Positions 1 to 9,758 of a stretch of 64,000 nt of DNA are shown piece by piece. The position numbers and the translations under genes are program-made. The DNA comes from Ostreococcus lucimarinus CCE9901 (lineage: Eukaryota > Chlorophyta > Mamiellophyceae > Mamiellales > Bathycoccaceae). The stretch is from contig NC_009366.1 in the NCBI RefSeq assembly GCF_000092065.1, forward strand, positions 316,001-380,000, written 5' to 3'. The number at the start of each line of letters is the position of its first letter. Positions within the stretch are counted from its first letter, which is position 1. Below the pieces are notes generated by a model. It searched no databases. It saw only the letters and a program-made list of their open reading frames with translations, and was not told the DNA's origin.

Positions 1-3000
1 AGACGCAGCGCTCAAATACATCTCAGATGGCGACAACATCGGGGTCCAATGAACGAGAAACGACGATTGCCTGTGGCGAACAAGTCATAAGGAAAATTCT
101 GAGATGCTTTAAGTCGATGTCCGTGGTGGTTCCAAGCACGGTGACAACATCTACATCGATGTTGCTCCGATACGCCGTTCCTCCAGAAGGTGCGCCACCT
201 CGTGGACCCTGCGGTATTGGTGTTTCTCAAGACATCGCCGAGTTAGTCGTAGATTTTGTCGGATTAGCCGACACGGAGTATCTGATTGATCACCTCGTTC
301 CTTGTCTTCAGGCGGTGGCGAGAGGGCAAGTAAATTTGGATGAGAACACGGGCCTCACTTCTTCTGCTCGTTTATGGTTACTGCATCAGATCACAGTCTT
401 GTGTCACGGAATATGCAGGCTTAAGTTGAACGCTTCAAATTATCCGTCTACGACTCAGGGCACGATGCCCAGTAACATACACGAGGTATTGGCTGACTTG
501 GTGTCACGAGCCGCCGGTATTTTGGACGGTGAAGCTCCAGCAGCGTTGAGAAATTGTGTTGCTCGCGCAAAATTAGCTGACTGCATTTTTTCGTTGTTCA
601 AGCTGAATATAGACTACTTCCAGCCTAGATTTGGTAGTTCGTTAGCTTGGCTTTTAGGGGATGAAAGTTATTTGGTGCGCATACATGCTGGCTCTGCAAT
701 TGCGTCCATACTAGATTTCTACGAAGAAGCGGACCACACGAGTATATTTCAAAATACCGTCGTTCCTGGATTGGCCATCAAGTGTCAGTTTCTCCCGAAT
801 GGCAGCTTGAATATTGGCGATGGTGAAATTGCAGAAACCGAAGCTGAGTGGTCTAGCTTGCATTTCATTTCCGCCGTTGGTGTTGTTTCTCGAGTGTTGG
901 AACCGTGGTGCACGTACATAATCGTTCATCATCGAGCGCGTCATGGTGAACGTGTGCAGATACCTGCGATAAACGCGTTAAAATATCTAGCAGAAGCAAC
1001 TGGCCACACATCTCTGGAATCTTTCGTTGCCTATCACAGCCGAACTATCGGGAAACTTTGGATAGACTCTGGCGCACCTTTGTCGATGTTGTTTCAAGTG
1101 CCAGAGTTCCTCGGCTTGTCTCAATCTGCTGAGCGAGAGTCCGTCGCGATTCATCTCAAAAGATCTTTGCTCCCAGCGTTGATATATGAGCAAGACCGTG
1201 ATGGATTGAAAACTTTGACGTCGACTTGCGGAATGGCACACAAGTTCAAGCAAATGATTCAAGGAGATTGGGACGCCATTTATGCGCGTTTGTACGCGTC
1301 GGCGGTAAAGTCTAATCCCGATCGCAAAGCTATTCAAGCACTCACGTACGCGAATTCCATGGTGAAAAACAATGGTGGATGGAACTCCAAACATCCTTCG
1401 GTGCAGATTCAGATTTTATTCGAACTCTTGCTCTTGGCAAGGGATCCTGTTTCGCCTCCCTACAGTCGATCCAGCGATATTGTGGAAGTCGTCGGTAAGT
1501 TTATGGATGAAAAGGACTTGAATATTCGTTGGGATGTTAACATCATATTTCAATGCATGTTGCGTATCCACGAGGCGGTTGATATGGCTACGTCATCGAG
1601 ACATAAATTGAAGACTTTGAACGCGCTGAAAGTTTTGCTGCTGTGTATCGGCGACGAAAGGGTTCGAAGTCCGTCCATATTCCGTTACGTCTACTTCATG
1701 CTTATTCCAAATATCAACGATCATACGATCGGCACGCAGTGTATTCAAGTTTTGGTCAACCTAACTCTCAACGCCTACGACGACCTACGTCAAGCCGACG
1801 ACGCCGAAAGTGAACTTGCGTTAGCGATGGAAAGTTTCATCATGCCTCTCATGTTTGTGTTGTCTTCTGTCGTCGAGTCAAAGTCAAGTCCGAACGCTCA
1901 ACGCAATGAGGCTCTAAAGTTGTTGACCGCTATCGTCACCAATCCACCGATGCTCATTCATCACGCGCTATGTGTGCTACCGCCATTGCCAGATGTACCC
2001 ATGCTGAGCGAAGTCAGATCGATTCTCTCGGTCGCATTTGAGAAGCCAAGCTTTGATATACGTCTCATGTCGCTCGTCAAAAAGGCACCGACGTTGCCTA
2101 AAGCCTTGAGTAGAGTAGCGTTGAGAGCCGGCGGTCTCGAGGCTCTACAGCACAAAACAGAGCTCGCGCAAATGTACGGGCAGAACGAGTCATCTTCCAT
2201 TCCTGAAAACGTATGGAAATTTGCAGAGCTCGTCTCACCGCTTGGAGATACTGAACTCTTCGCGATCGCCGCTGAGCTGCTTTCTTTACTCGGTCCTCTG
2301 AGGCCGAACACGTTGGCGTTCATCACGCCAGAGATGAAACTTCCGATTGACTCGAAGCATATCAAAGTCGGACTCACCGAAGCGGGCACTTTCGTTTTCG
2401 ATGTTCTCAAGTACTTGAGCGGCCTTCTCTGCTCGCCGATGAGCTCGACTGTTCGCGCTGCAGCGACTACCATTCAATCGTTACTGATGGTAAAAAAAGC
2501 GGCTCTGGTCATGGACAAGATGTCTAAAATAGACAAGGCATATCTCTTGCCTTTTGAGCATCCTTCGTTGCGATTGGTGCCTGAATCTGTCAGCGCAACC
2601 AACAATGTCACGGACGCATACGCTCTCGATGATGAACGTCTTTGGACAGTCAATGAGAACGGTTCCGAGACGAAGTACGAAGAATGGATTTGTCGTCTCA
2701 GCCATAGGTTGATAAGCGAGTTCAAACCACATACGAAGAGTAAGAATGACCCTCAGTTTTCGTTGACGGTGTTCGAATTATTGGGTCCGCTGATGATTTC
2801 TGACGCCGTATTGGCAGAGTTGGTGTTCCCTCCTATTTTGTATGAGATCACTAGCGCGCGCGGTAATTTGTCGATTCCTGCGAATCGAGAGGTGCGCGAT
2901 CGCCTGAGTCGCGGGGTTTCAATTTGTCTAAGTCGCGCAAATTTGCCAGAAGGAAAAAAGGCGGCGAAGTTCATGTTGCGCGCTCTTGATTACTTGCGCG

Positions 3001-6000
3001 GTAAACGCATGCGGGCATTTAGGATGGTGGATGCGCTACCACAGGATGACTCAAAAGTTTCTGCCGTTCAGAGAAAGGTGCCTCGAGGCGTGGAGGCAAC
3101 TCAATGGGAAAAAGTGTACTGGCTGAATGTTGACTATCTCGTCGTCGCTCAAGCTGCCATTCGCTTGCAAGCTCCTCTCACGGCTACGCTTCTTGTGGAA
3201 CATTGGCTCGAAGATAAAACCGGCACGGTTTCGCTGAACGCGATGGACTCTCAAGGACAAACGTCCGACGCAGTGCCTCCATATCTCACGCTCCTGCTCG
3301 AAGCACAATCGAAACTTTCAGAACCCGATGGTTTGTACGGTCTATTACGCTCCAACTCGCTGGAATTACAATTGCATTTGAGTGAGCACGAAGGTCACTG
3401 GGATAGAGCGCTCGCCGGTTACGACTTGCTGCAGAGCGACGTCGAAAACAATATGAACGGTGGAATGGCGAGCTCACGCGTGCCCATGCTGAACGCATTA
3501 CGTCAGCTCGGTTGTTTGCATCTTCTTCGCGCATACTCCAAGGCACTTTCAGACGACGAATTGGCCGCTCCAGAGCTCAAGGATGTGCAATATGAAGCCG
3601 CATGGAGAGCGGGTCAATGGACGCTGCCGGCTGCGGTTACGCGCACGCAAAATTCGGGCGTTGTAGATTTCAATCAGAATCTTCATTCGTCGTTGCGAGC
3701 GCTCGAACGAGGTGATGTAGGCTGTGCGATATATGAGACCAATCGGTGTCGTGCGCAACTGCTGCAAAATGTCATAAGTGGTGCCGCAGAATCGGCTGAC
3801 GCGATGAATATAACGATCATGCGCATGCGCATGCTCGACGACGTCACCGATGCGGCGAAATTATGGCGTCACTTCATGGGTAACAACATCGACGCGATGC
3901 AAACTGCTACCAAAAGTTTGAGCGATTCCTGGCAGATGAGACACGTGAAAGATGGTCCGTTTAAGCTCATCGAACCATCACTCGCGCTGCAAGGCGTTCT
4001 TTTACGGTTGGCTGGGTTGAGTGAAAATTTTGCACAGCACACAACTCGTACGTCGATACTGGCGCGCAAAGCAGGGCACATCACCGAAGGCGTTCAAGCC
4101 ATTCGCGCATTACGAATAATGGCGAGTCGTCTATCGTCAATTTTGCCCGGAAAGCCTCTACCAAACTTGATTCTTTCCAGGACGGCGCCGTGGCGAGTCG
4201 AAGAAGCTAAGCTGTTGTGGGCCGAGGGAAAGGCTGAATCCTCCATCGCCATCGTCAATTCCATCGTGCAACTCATGCTTCCCGGGCAAGCGTCCTACGT
4301 CACGAACTCGAAGACTGGAACTCCGACAGAAGAAGTAGGCGTGACAGAGCCGGAAGCAAATCCAGACGCTCGATTCTTTGAACTTCTTTGTTTATTGTCG
4401 AAGTGGCAGGCGAGCGCACGCACTGAGTCTAGCAAGGTGATTTTACGCAGACTCTTGGATGGCGTCAACGGTTTGACAATGGCGTATAGAAAAGGCCTGC
4501 TCGACAAGACGGGTAAGAAAATCACTAGGGGTAGTCGCGGTCAAAACGTCGTGGTGTACACCAAAGACGGGATCAATCCCGTTACGCAGCTCAGATTGCT
4601 GAGTCGCGCTCATTTCCGTTTGGCCCAATTCACCGATTCGCAGTATCGACAACTCGAAGAACGCATGAATTCTCCAGAATGGATTCGTTCCGAAGCCTTG
4701 CGACAACGCAATGAAAACGAATTGACGCATCTCAAAAGCGAGCGAGAGGTGAATAGAAACGCCCTTCGCTCTAAAAAGAAGGGAAGTGCAGCGTACAACG
4801 AGCTCGCAAAAGCGATTCATAGTATGAACGCTCGATGTGGTCCACTGGAGATGCAAGTTTTGAACGATCAAAACGAAACCGTGAGCATGTACAACGAACA
4901 CACGAGTTCGCTTATTTCCGCATTGCAAGCTTACAGACGGTCTCTTGAAGCTGGTGGGTGGAATTCTCAGAAAAGCATTTTTAGAATGATCGCGCTTTGG
5001 TTTACGCATTGCGGCGGCGGAAGTAATCGTTCGAGAAGCAAAATGGAAACACTCAAGGTGATCAAAGCAGTGAATGCTGAGCTTGAAAAGCTCATCAACC
5101 GCCCCACAATTCCAAGCTACGTTTTTGTCGAGTTGTCTCATCAAATAGTCAGTCGCCTCGGCTCGCCGTGTGCTCCGGAGAACGATTTCATCAAGGTGCT
5201 TGAACAACTGGTGTTGCGCATCATGAGAGATCACCCGTATCACGTGCTGTATCAAATACAAGCGTTGACGCGGGGTGATCGCGTTGCGCGCGCGGGCGTC
5301 TGCGCGACAAATGAAAAGATCGTCGCGGCAAAACGATTACTTGAAACTTACAGTTCGGAATCGAATGATCGAAAATTGATGTTGTCGCAAATGGAACGCT
5401 TGATCGAAGCATACATTCACATCGCTCAGTTGAAGTTACCTCAAGACGAAAGCCTCGTTTTTCATCCTCTTCCAAACGATGTGAAAAAGCGAGCCTTGTG
5501 CAACTTGAAGATGATCCCAGTACCCACGGCACCGATGGCAGTAGATCCGGCGTGCAAGTACCCAGACGGAAGTTTCCCGTACTTTCTTCACTTCGCCGAC
5601 AGCACGCGCTTGGTGGGCGGCATCAATGAGCCGAAGCTTTTGGGCTGTCACGGATCCGATGGTCAGGTGTATCGACAGCTGGCGAAAAGTGGAAACGATG
5701 ACTTACGTCAGGACGCTGTGATTCAGCAGTTTTTCGGGCTCGTGAACACTTTGCTGAAGCAAAATACGAGTACAAATTCGCGCAGCATGCGAATTCGCAC
5801 TTACAAAGTCATTCCGTTTTCTCCCGAGGCTGGTCTTCTCGAATGGGTGGACGAAACCGTTTTACTTTCGAACTATCTTATTCGCGACAAGAAGGGCGCG
5901 CACGAGCGTTATCGACCTCACGATATGAAATCCAGGGATATCTCGCAGATGATGCGAGATGCAGTGACAGCTGAAGCGCAACACAAGATGTACGAAGAAG

Positions 6001-6689
6001 TGTGCGAAAACTTTAAACCGGTCATGCACAACTTTTTCCTGGAACATTACCCAGACCCGAGCAATTGGTTCGAACGTCGCGTTGCATACTCGAGATCATG
6101 CGCGGTGAACTCCATCGTCGGCTACGTCATCGGCCTTGGCGATCGACACAGCAGCAATATCATGATTGACAAATGGACCGCCGAATTCATCCACATCGAT
6201 TTTGGCGTCACGTTTGAGCAAGGCTTGACGCTAAAGACTCCCGAACGCGTTCCATTCCGTCTGACGCGCGATATCGTCGATGGTATGGGCGCGTGTGGCG
6301 TCGAAGGCATCATGCGCCGGTGCTGCGAAGAAACTATGAAGGTGCTTCGCTCAAACAGAGACGCCCTCACCACCATCATCGCCGTCCTCGTGCACGACCC
6401 CATCTTAAAGTGGGCCGTCGGAGGTCGTCGTCAAAACGCGAACATCTTCAGGACCACTACGATGTTCGGTACGATCGCCTACGCCCTCAATCCCGACCGC
6501 GAGGTCGTCCCCAGCGACGAAGGCAACCTCGACGCCGAACGCGCTCTCATGCGCGTCAAACAAAAACTCGACGGTTACGAAGACGGCGAGCTCCGCTCCA
6601 TCGAAGGTCAGGTCCAACAACTCCTCCACGACGCCCGCGATCCACACAAATTGGCAGTCATGTACGCCGGCTGGGCACCGTGGGTGTAA
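1..6689 (+). CDS. ATM: ATM/Tel1-type PIKK protein kinase, 5' end cut by window edge
   Basis: Serine/threonine kinase that signals DNA double-strand breaks in the nucleus. The first ATG is at 27 (2220 aa), but the frame is open back to base 3. Human ATM is about 3050 aa, so the gene probably starts outside the window. The N-terminal two thirds is HEAT/FAT-like helical repeat. The kinase lobe starts near residue 1865, with DDLRQDAV in the ATP region, catalytic GLGDRHSSNIM near 2035 and HIDFGV near 2055. PFRLTRDIVDGMG is the hallmark that separates ATM from ATR and TOR. It closes with a FATC domain ending GWAPWV. By eye the gene is more AT-rich than the rest of the window, with the last few hundred bases moving to the GC-rich style of its neighbours. 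Family call is near certain; the true start is unknown. Confidence 0.95.
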   Translation, partial: TQRSNTSQMATTSGSNERETTIACGEQVIRKILRCFKSMSVVVPSTVTTSTSMLLRYAVPPEGAPPRGPCGIGVSQDIAELVVDFVGLADTEYLIDHLVPCLQAVARGQVNLDENTGLTSSARLWLLHQITVLCHGICRLKLNASNYPSTTQGTMPSNIHEVLADLVSRAAGILDGEAPAALRNCVARAKLADCIFSLFKLNIDYFQPRFGSSLAWLLGDESYLVRIHAGSAIASILDFYEEADHTSIFQNTVVPGLAIKCQFLPNGSLNIGDGEIAETEAEWSSLHFISAVGVVSRVLEPWCTYIIVHHRARHGERVQIPAINALKYLAEATGHTSLESFVAYHSRTIGKLWIDSGAPLSMLFQVPEFLGLSQSAERESVAIHLKRSLLPALIYEQDRDGLKTLTSTCGMAHKFKQMIQGDWDAIYARLYASAVKSNPDRKAIQALTYANSMVKNNGGWNSKHPSVQIQILFELLLLARDPVSPPYSRSSDIVEVVGKFMDEKDLNIRWDVNIIFQCMLRIHEAVDMATSSRHKLKTLNALKVLLLCIGDERVRSPSIFRYVYFMLIPNINDHTIGTQCIQVLVNLTLNAYDDLRQADDAESELALAMESFIMPLMFVLSSVVESKSSPNAQRNEALKLLTAIVTNPPMLIHHALCVLPPLPDVPMLSEVRSILSVAFEKPSFDIRLMSLVKKAPTLPKALSRVALRAGGLEALQHKTELAQMYGQNESSSIPENVWKFAELVSPLGDTELFAIAAELLSLLGPLRPNTLAFITPEMKLPIDSKHIKVGLTEAGTFVFDVLKYLSGLLCSPMSSTVRAAATTIQSLLMVKKAALVMDKMSKIDKAYLLPFEHPSLRLVPESVSATNNVTDAYALDDERLWTVNENGSETKYEEWICRLSHRLISEFKPHTKSKNDPQFSLTVFELLGPLMISDAVLAELVFPPILYEITSARGNLSIPANREVRDRLSRGVSICLSRANLPEGKKAAKFMLRALDYLRGKRMRAFRMVDALPQDDSKVSAVQRKVPRGVEATQWEKVYWLNVDYLVVAQAAIRLQAPLTATLLVEHWLEDKTGTVSLNAMDSQGQTSDAVPPYLTLLLEAQSKLSEPDGLYGLLRSNSLELQLHLSEHEGHWDRALAGYDLLQSDVENNMNGGMASSRVPMLNALRQLGCLHLLRAYSKALSDDELAAPELKDVQYEAAWRAGQWTLPAAVTRTQNSGVVDFNQNLHSSLRALERGDVGCAIYETNRCRAQLLQNVISGAAESADAMNITIMRMRMLDDVTDAAKLWRHFMGNNIDAMQTATKSLSDSWQMRHVKDGPFKLIEPSLALQGVLLRLAGLSENFAQHTTRTSILARKAGHITEGVQAIRALRIMASRLSSILPGKPLPNLILSRTAPWRVEEAKLLWAEGKAESSIAIVNSIVQLMLPGQASYVTNSKTGTPTEEVGVTEPEANPDARFFELLCLLSKWQASARTESSKVILRRLLDGVNGLTMAYRKGLLDKTGKKITRGSRGQNVVVYTKDGINPVTQLRLLSRAHFRLAQFTDSQYRQLEERMNSPEWIRSEALRQRNENELTHLKSEREVNRNALRSKKKGSAAYNELAKAIHSMNARCGPLEMQVLNDQNETVSMYNEHTSSLISALQAYRRSLEAGGWNSQKSIFRMIALWFTHCGGGSNRSRSKMETLKVIKAVNAELEKLINRPTIPSYVFVELSHQIVSRLGSPCAPENDFIKVLEQLVLRIMRDHPYHVLYQIQALTRGDRVARAGVCATNEKIVAAKRLLETYSSESNDRKLMLSQMERLIEAYIHIAQLKLPQDESLVFHPLPNDVKKRALCNLKMIPVPTAPMAVDPACKYPDGSFPYFLHFADSTRLVGGINEPKLLGCHGSDGQVYRQLAKSGNDDLRQDAVIQQFFGLVNTLLKQNTSTNSRSMRIRTYKVIPFSPEAGLLEWVDETVLLSNYLIRDKKGAHERYRPHDMKSRDISQMMRDAVTAEAQHKMYEEVCENFKPVMHNFFLEHYPDPSNWFERRVAYSRSCAVNSIVGYVIGLGDRHSSNIMIDKWTAEFIHIDFGVTFEQGLTLKTPERVPFRLTRDIVDGMGACGVEGIMRRCCEETMKVLRSNRDALTTIIAVLVHDPILKWAVGGRRQNANIFRTTTMFGTIAYALNPDREVVPSDEGNLDAERALMRVKQKLDGYEDGELRSIEGQVQQLLHDARDPHKLAVMYAGWAPWV

Positions 6690-6806
6690 TTGATCCGATA
6701 GTACACGAATCCATCGTTGTCTTCGTTAAAGTGTCATGAAAAGATTAGAAATGACGTCAGCGCGTCGTCATCGCGTCGCCACACTCGCACTCGCAAACCA
6801 CGTACC

Positions 6807-7535
6807 ATGCTCGCACTCGCTTCCACCACCGCCGTCGTCGCGCGCCGGAAAACGATCGTCGCGAGCGCGGCTTCGTCCGCGTCCGCGCCCGCGCGCGTCG
6901 TCCTCGCGGCGTCGTCGACGTCGACGTCGTCGGCGCTCACGGGGACATCCGATGCCGCGCGGGACATCGCCGCCACGGCGTCCACGAGCGCGCACGGAGG
7001 CCGACGCGGAGCGCTCATGGCGATCGGCGCGCTCGCACTCGCGATGACGACGGATGCGCCGCGCGCGGAGGCGTCCTCGGATCGACCGTTCAAGGAAGTC
7101 TGCGACCCGACGGCGGACGGCGCCGACTGCCGAGCTAGAATTTTGGCGCAAGACGCCGTGAGCGCGGACACGTACGACAGCAAGAAGAACACGTTCAAAG
7201 CGGCGAATGCGTCCACAAATCCGAATCTCACGACGTATCAAAGCGATACGCTGACGTTCTTGGAGGAGGTCGAGGCGCTGTTGGCCAAGGACGTCTACGA
7301 CCCGACGCGCGAAAAAGCCATCGCGGTGTTTCAAAAGAAATCCAACGATTGGTCCGGGAAGTACGCCCCGGGCGGAAGCTCGAAGATGGCGTCGGGGCGC
7401 GCGTTTTATAACGCGCTGAACCAACTCGCGGGGCATTTTTCCTTCAACGGCTTGGCGCCGTTGCCGAAGAGTCGACTCGAAGTCGTGGAGACGAACATCG
7501 CGAAGACGCGCGAGCTCATCGCCGAGGGTCGTTAA
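6807..7535 (+). CDS. PSB27: Photosystem II assembly factor Psb27, thylakoid lumen
   Basis: Small lumenal protein that binds CP43 during photosystem II assembly and repair. I chose the ATG at 6807 (242 aa, ACC before it); the frame continues upstream to a TTG at 6717, but that stretch looks like leader sequence. The N-terminus is a bipartite plastid signal: a Ser/Ala/Thr/Arg-rich transit region, then twin arginines (RRGALMAIG), a hydrophobic segment and an AEA cleavage site, which suggests the Tat pathway. The mature part has the Psb27 helical bundle, with YQSDTLTFLEEVEALL, NDWSGKY and the family signature YNALNQLAGHFSFNG followed by PLPKSRLE. The mature size of about 140 aa fits the family. 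It sits 117 bp after ATM on the same strand. Confidence 0.88.
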   Translation: MLALASTTAVVARRKTIVASAASSASAPARVVLAASSTSTSSALTGTSDAARDIAATASTSAHGGRRGALMAIGALALAMTTDAPRAEASSDRPFKEVCDPTADGADCRARILAQDAVSADTYDSKKNTFKAANASTNPNLTTYQSDTLTFLEEVEALLAKDVYDPTREKAIAVFQKKSNDWSGKYAPGGSSKMASGRAFYNALNQLAGHFSFNGLAPLPKSRLEVVETNIAKTRELIAEGR

Positions 7536-8023
7536 CTCGCGTTATTGAATATATTTGTATTGTCATCGCTCGGTTAACACGCTAGTTCCATCCTTCGTTC
7601 GCTTTCGCCCGTCTCGCGCCTCTCGCGCCTCTCGCGCCTCTCTCCTTGGCTCTGAGTGCACTCAAAAAAGCCACGCCGCACTTCTGCGCGCGCATGTTGC
7701 GGCGTCCACCGACGCGCATCGAGCTTAAAACGGAGGATAAAGAAGAGGTACGCGCGACGTCGACTCGGTGCGAACGAACGCGAGCGAGCGCCGCCCGAGC
7801 GCGACGACTGACGATGAAGAACCAAAGTTTGAACAACTCCGACGAGATTACTTAAAGTCGCGTGAACGCGGCGCCGAGGGAGCGACGCGCGCGGACGCGG
7901 ACGCGATTCGACGACTGGAGCGCGAGCGCGAGCGCGCGCGAAGACTTGGGCTCGATCGCGCGGTGCACGACGTGGAAGAGGACGGGAACTAATCGCTTAG
8001 TTGGTCGGTTGCGCGGGGCAAAC
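7536..8023. other. 488-bp intergenic region between PSB27 and guanylate kinase
   Basis: It contains the PSB27 3' end (T-rich ATATATTTGTATTGTC just after the stop) and the promoter/5' UTR of the guanylate kinase gene. A short direct repeat of TCTCGCGCC lies at about 7613-7642. An open frame without convincing conservation runs from 7862 into the kinase gene and could add an N-terminal extension. I see no other gene. Confidence 0.5.
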
Positions 8024-8707
8024 ATGGCGCGACCGCTCGTCGTCGTCGGACCGTCCGGCGTGGGGAAAGGGACGCTGATCGCGATGCTTCAGCGAGAGTT
8101 TCCCGATAAATTCGGGTTCTCGGTGAGTCACACGACGCGGTCGCCTCGACCGGGAGAGGTGCACGGAACGCATTATAATTTCGTCGACAAGTCGACGATG
8201 GAGCGAGACATCGAGAATGGAAAGTTTTTAGAGTACGCGCACGTGCATCAGAATATCTACGGCACCTCGTTCGCGGCGGTGAAAACCGTGACGAAAAGTG
8301 GAAGGATCTGCCTGCTCGACATCGACGTCCAAGGGGCAGAGTTAGTGAAGAAATCCGATTTGAACGCCGCATACGTCTTCATAGCGCCGCCGTCGATGGA
8401 GGAACTCGAACGCCGTCTTCGCGGTCGAGGCACAGAGAGCGAAGACGCCGTGTTGAAGCGTCTCGAAAACGCTCGTAACGAAATGGCGAAAAAAGACGTT
8501 GAGGGCTTCTTCGACGCCGTCATCGTGAACGACGACGTGGACAAGGCGTACGAGGCTTTAAAATCTGTCATCGCCGCCCACGTGGAAACCGGCGCGTCCT
8601 CTGCGTCCTCTCGCGACGCCGTCTTAAAGTACGGTCCCTCCGCGTTCGCCATCGCGTGCGCCATCGCCATCGCCGCGAGAGTTTTCATCAACAAGGGCGG
8701 TCCTTAG
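8024..8707 (+). CDS. Guanylate kinase with hydrophobic C-terminal tail
   Basis: Phosphorylates GMP to GDP with ATP. The chosen ATG at 8024 (227 aa) puts the P-loop GPSGVGKGT at residues 9-17, the normal position. Also visible are the GMP-binding stretch SHTTRSPRPGEVHGTHYNF, YGTSFAAV, the Walker-B-like LLDIDVQGA and the lid region RLRGRGTES. The frame is open for 54 more codons upstream (ATG at 7862); that extension is Arg/Ala-rich and could be an organelle leader. After the canonical fold, residues about 206-222 form an uninterrupted hydrophobic stretch (SAFAIACAIAIAARVFI) followed by NKGGP, which resembles a tail anchor. Soluble guanylate kinases are usually about 190-210 aa and lack this. 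Enzyme identity is secure; the membrane anchor is inferred. Confidence 0.93.
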   Translation: MARPLVVVGPSGVGKGTLIAMLQREFPDKFGFSVSHTTRSPRPGEVHGTHYNFVDKSTMERDIENGKFLEYAHVHQNIYGTSFAAVKTVTKSGRICLLDIDVQGAELVKKSDLNAAYVFIAPPSMEELERRLRGRGTESEDAVLKRLENARNEMAKKDVEGFFDAVIVNDDVDKAYEALKSVIAAHVETGASSASSRDAVLKYGPSAFAIACAIAIAARVFINKGGP

Positions 8708-8853
8708 TCGTGCAACCAACCAAACTGTCGTTTCGCAAACGTTTCGCGCGCGCGTCCCGAAATTCCACCTGTCCACTTGATTCCTCACCCCTCTCGCGCC
8801 GCACACGCCGCCGCTCGCCGCTCGCGCCACCGACGCCGCGTCGAGCGCGCAAG

Positions 8854-9691
8854 ATGTGGCTCTTCAAGAAACAAAAGACTCCGCAGGAGCTGTTGCGCGA
8901 GAACAAGCGCATGCTCGACAGATCCATTCGAGAAATCGATCGCGAACGGTCAGCCATGATGTCGCAAGAAAAGAAGCTCATAGCGGAGATTAAGCGCGTG
9001 GCCAAGGCGAATCAGATGGGCGCGGTGAAGGTGCGCGCGTGGACGATCGTGCGCGAGGGCGAAAACGCGCGGTGTCGGCGCGATGATGCGTTGGAGGGGA
9101 TGAAGGTGGAAGCGCGACGCGGCGGTCGGAATTGACCACGGCGACTGACGGAACGAAACGAACGTGCGTCGCGCGATGTAGGTGATGGCGAAGGATTTAG
9201 TGCGCACGAGACACTCGATAACGAAGTTCTATGCGCTTAAATCCCAGTTGCAAGGGGTGTCGCTGCGAATGCAAACGTTGAAGAGCTCGCAGGCTATGGC
9301 GGACGCGATGCGAGGCGTGACGACGGCGATGAAGTCGATGAACACCAAACTGAATTTACCCTCGTTGCAAAATATATTGAAGGAGTTTGAGCGACAGAAT
9401 GAAAAGATGGAGATGACGACAGAGGTGATGGGGGACGCAATCGACGATGCGTTCGAGGGTGAGGATGAAGAGGAGGAGACGGATGAACTCGTGAACGCGG
9501 TGTTGGACGAACTGGGATGCAACGTCGGGGCGGAATTAATCTCGGCGCCCGCGGGTAAGGTTGGCGCCGCCGTCGATGCCGAACGAGTGGCGCCAACCGC
9601 GGTCCTAGAGGGTGGTTCGGCTGAGCCCGCGACCGGGGGTGGCGGGCTTGACGACGATTTACAGGCGCGCCTCGACGCTCTTCGCAAGTGA
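8854..9691 (+). CDS. VPS2: ESCRT-III subunit Vps2/CHMP2, two exons
   Basis: Snf7-family subunit of ESCRT-III, which scissions membranes in multivesicular-body sorting and cytokinesis. Exon 1 is 8854-9030 (59 codons, MWLFKKQKTPQELL to QMGAVK) and exon 2 is 9182-9691 (169 codons starting VMAKDLVRTRH). The phase-0 junction rebuilds the conserved block exactly, giving 228 aa, the usual Vps2 length. Neither exon alone is a full family member. Features are a basic N-terminal helix, the core SQLQGVSLRMQTL, FERQNEKMEM, an acidic linker, and a C-terminal MIM1-like DDDLQARLDALRK for Vps4 binding. It is convergent with SOF1, 67 bp away. Confidence 0.95.
9031..9181 (+). other. Intron of VPS2 (151 bp)
   Basis: Donor GTGCGC at 9031, acceptor TAG ending at 9181. 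ACTGACG lies about 30 bp before the acceptor and is the likely branch site. Phase 0. The splice is supported by exact reconstruction of the Vps2 protein. Confidence 0.9.
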
Positions 9692-9758
9692 GCAGTAAAA
9701 TCATTGTTTGTACACCAGTTACATAGGTTCGTTTCGTGCGGCAAGCTAATATCGTCCC

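Noticed and set aside
4443-5261. Minus-strand ORF of 272 codons inside ATM
   Set aside because: Antisense to conserved PIKK coding sequence, no recognisable motifs.
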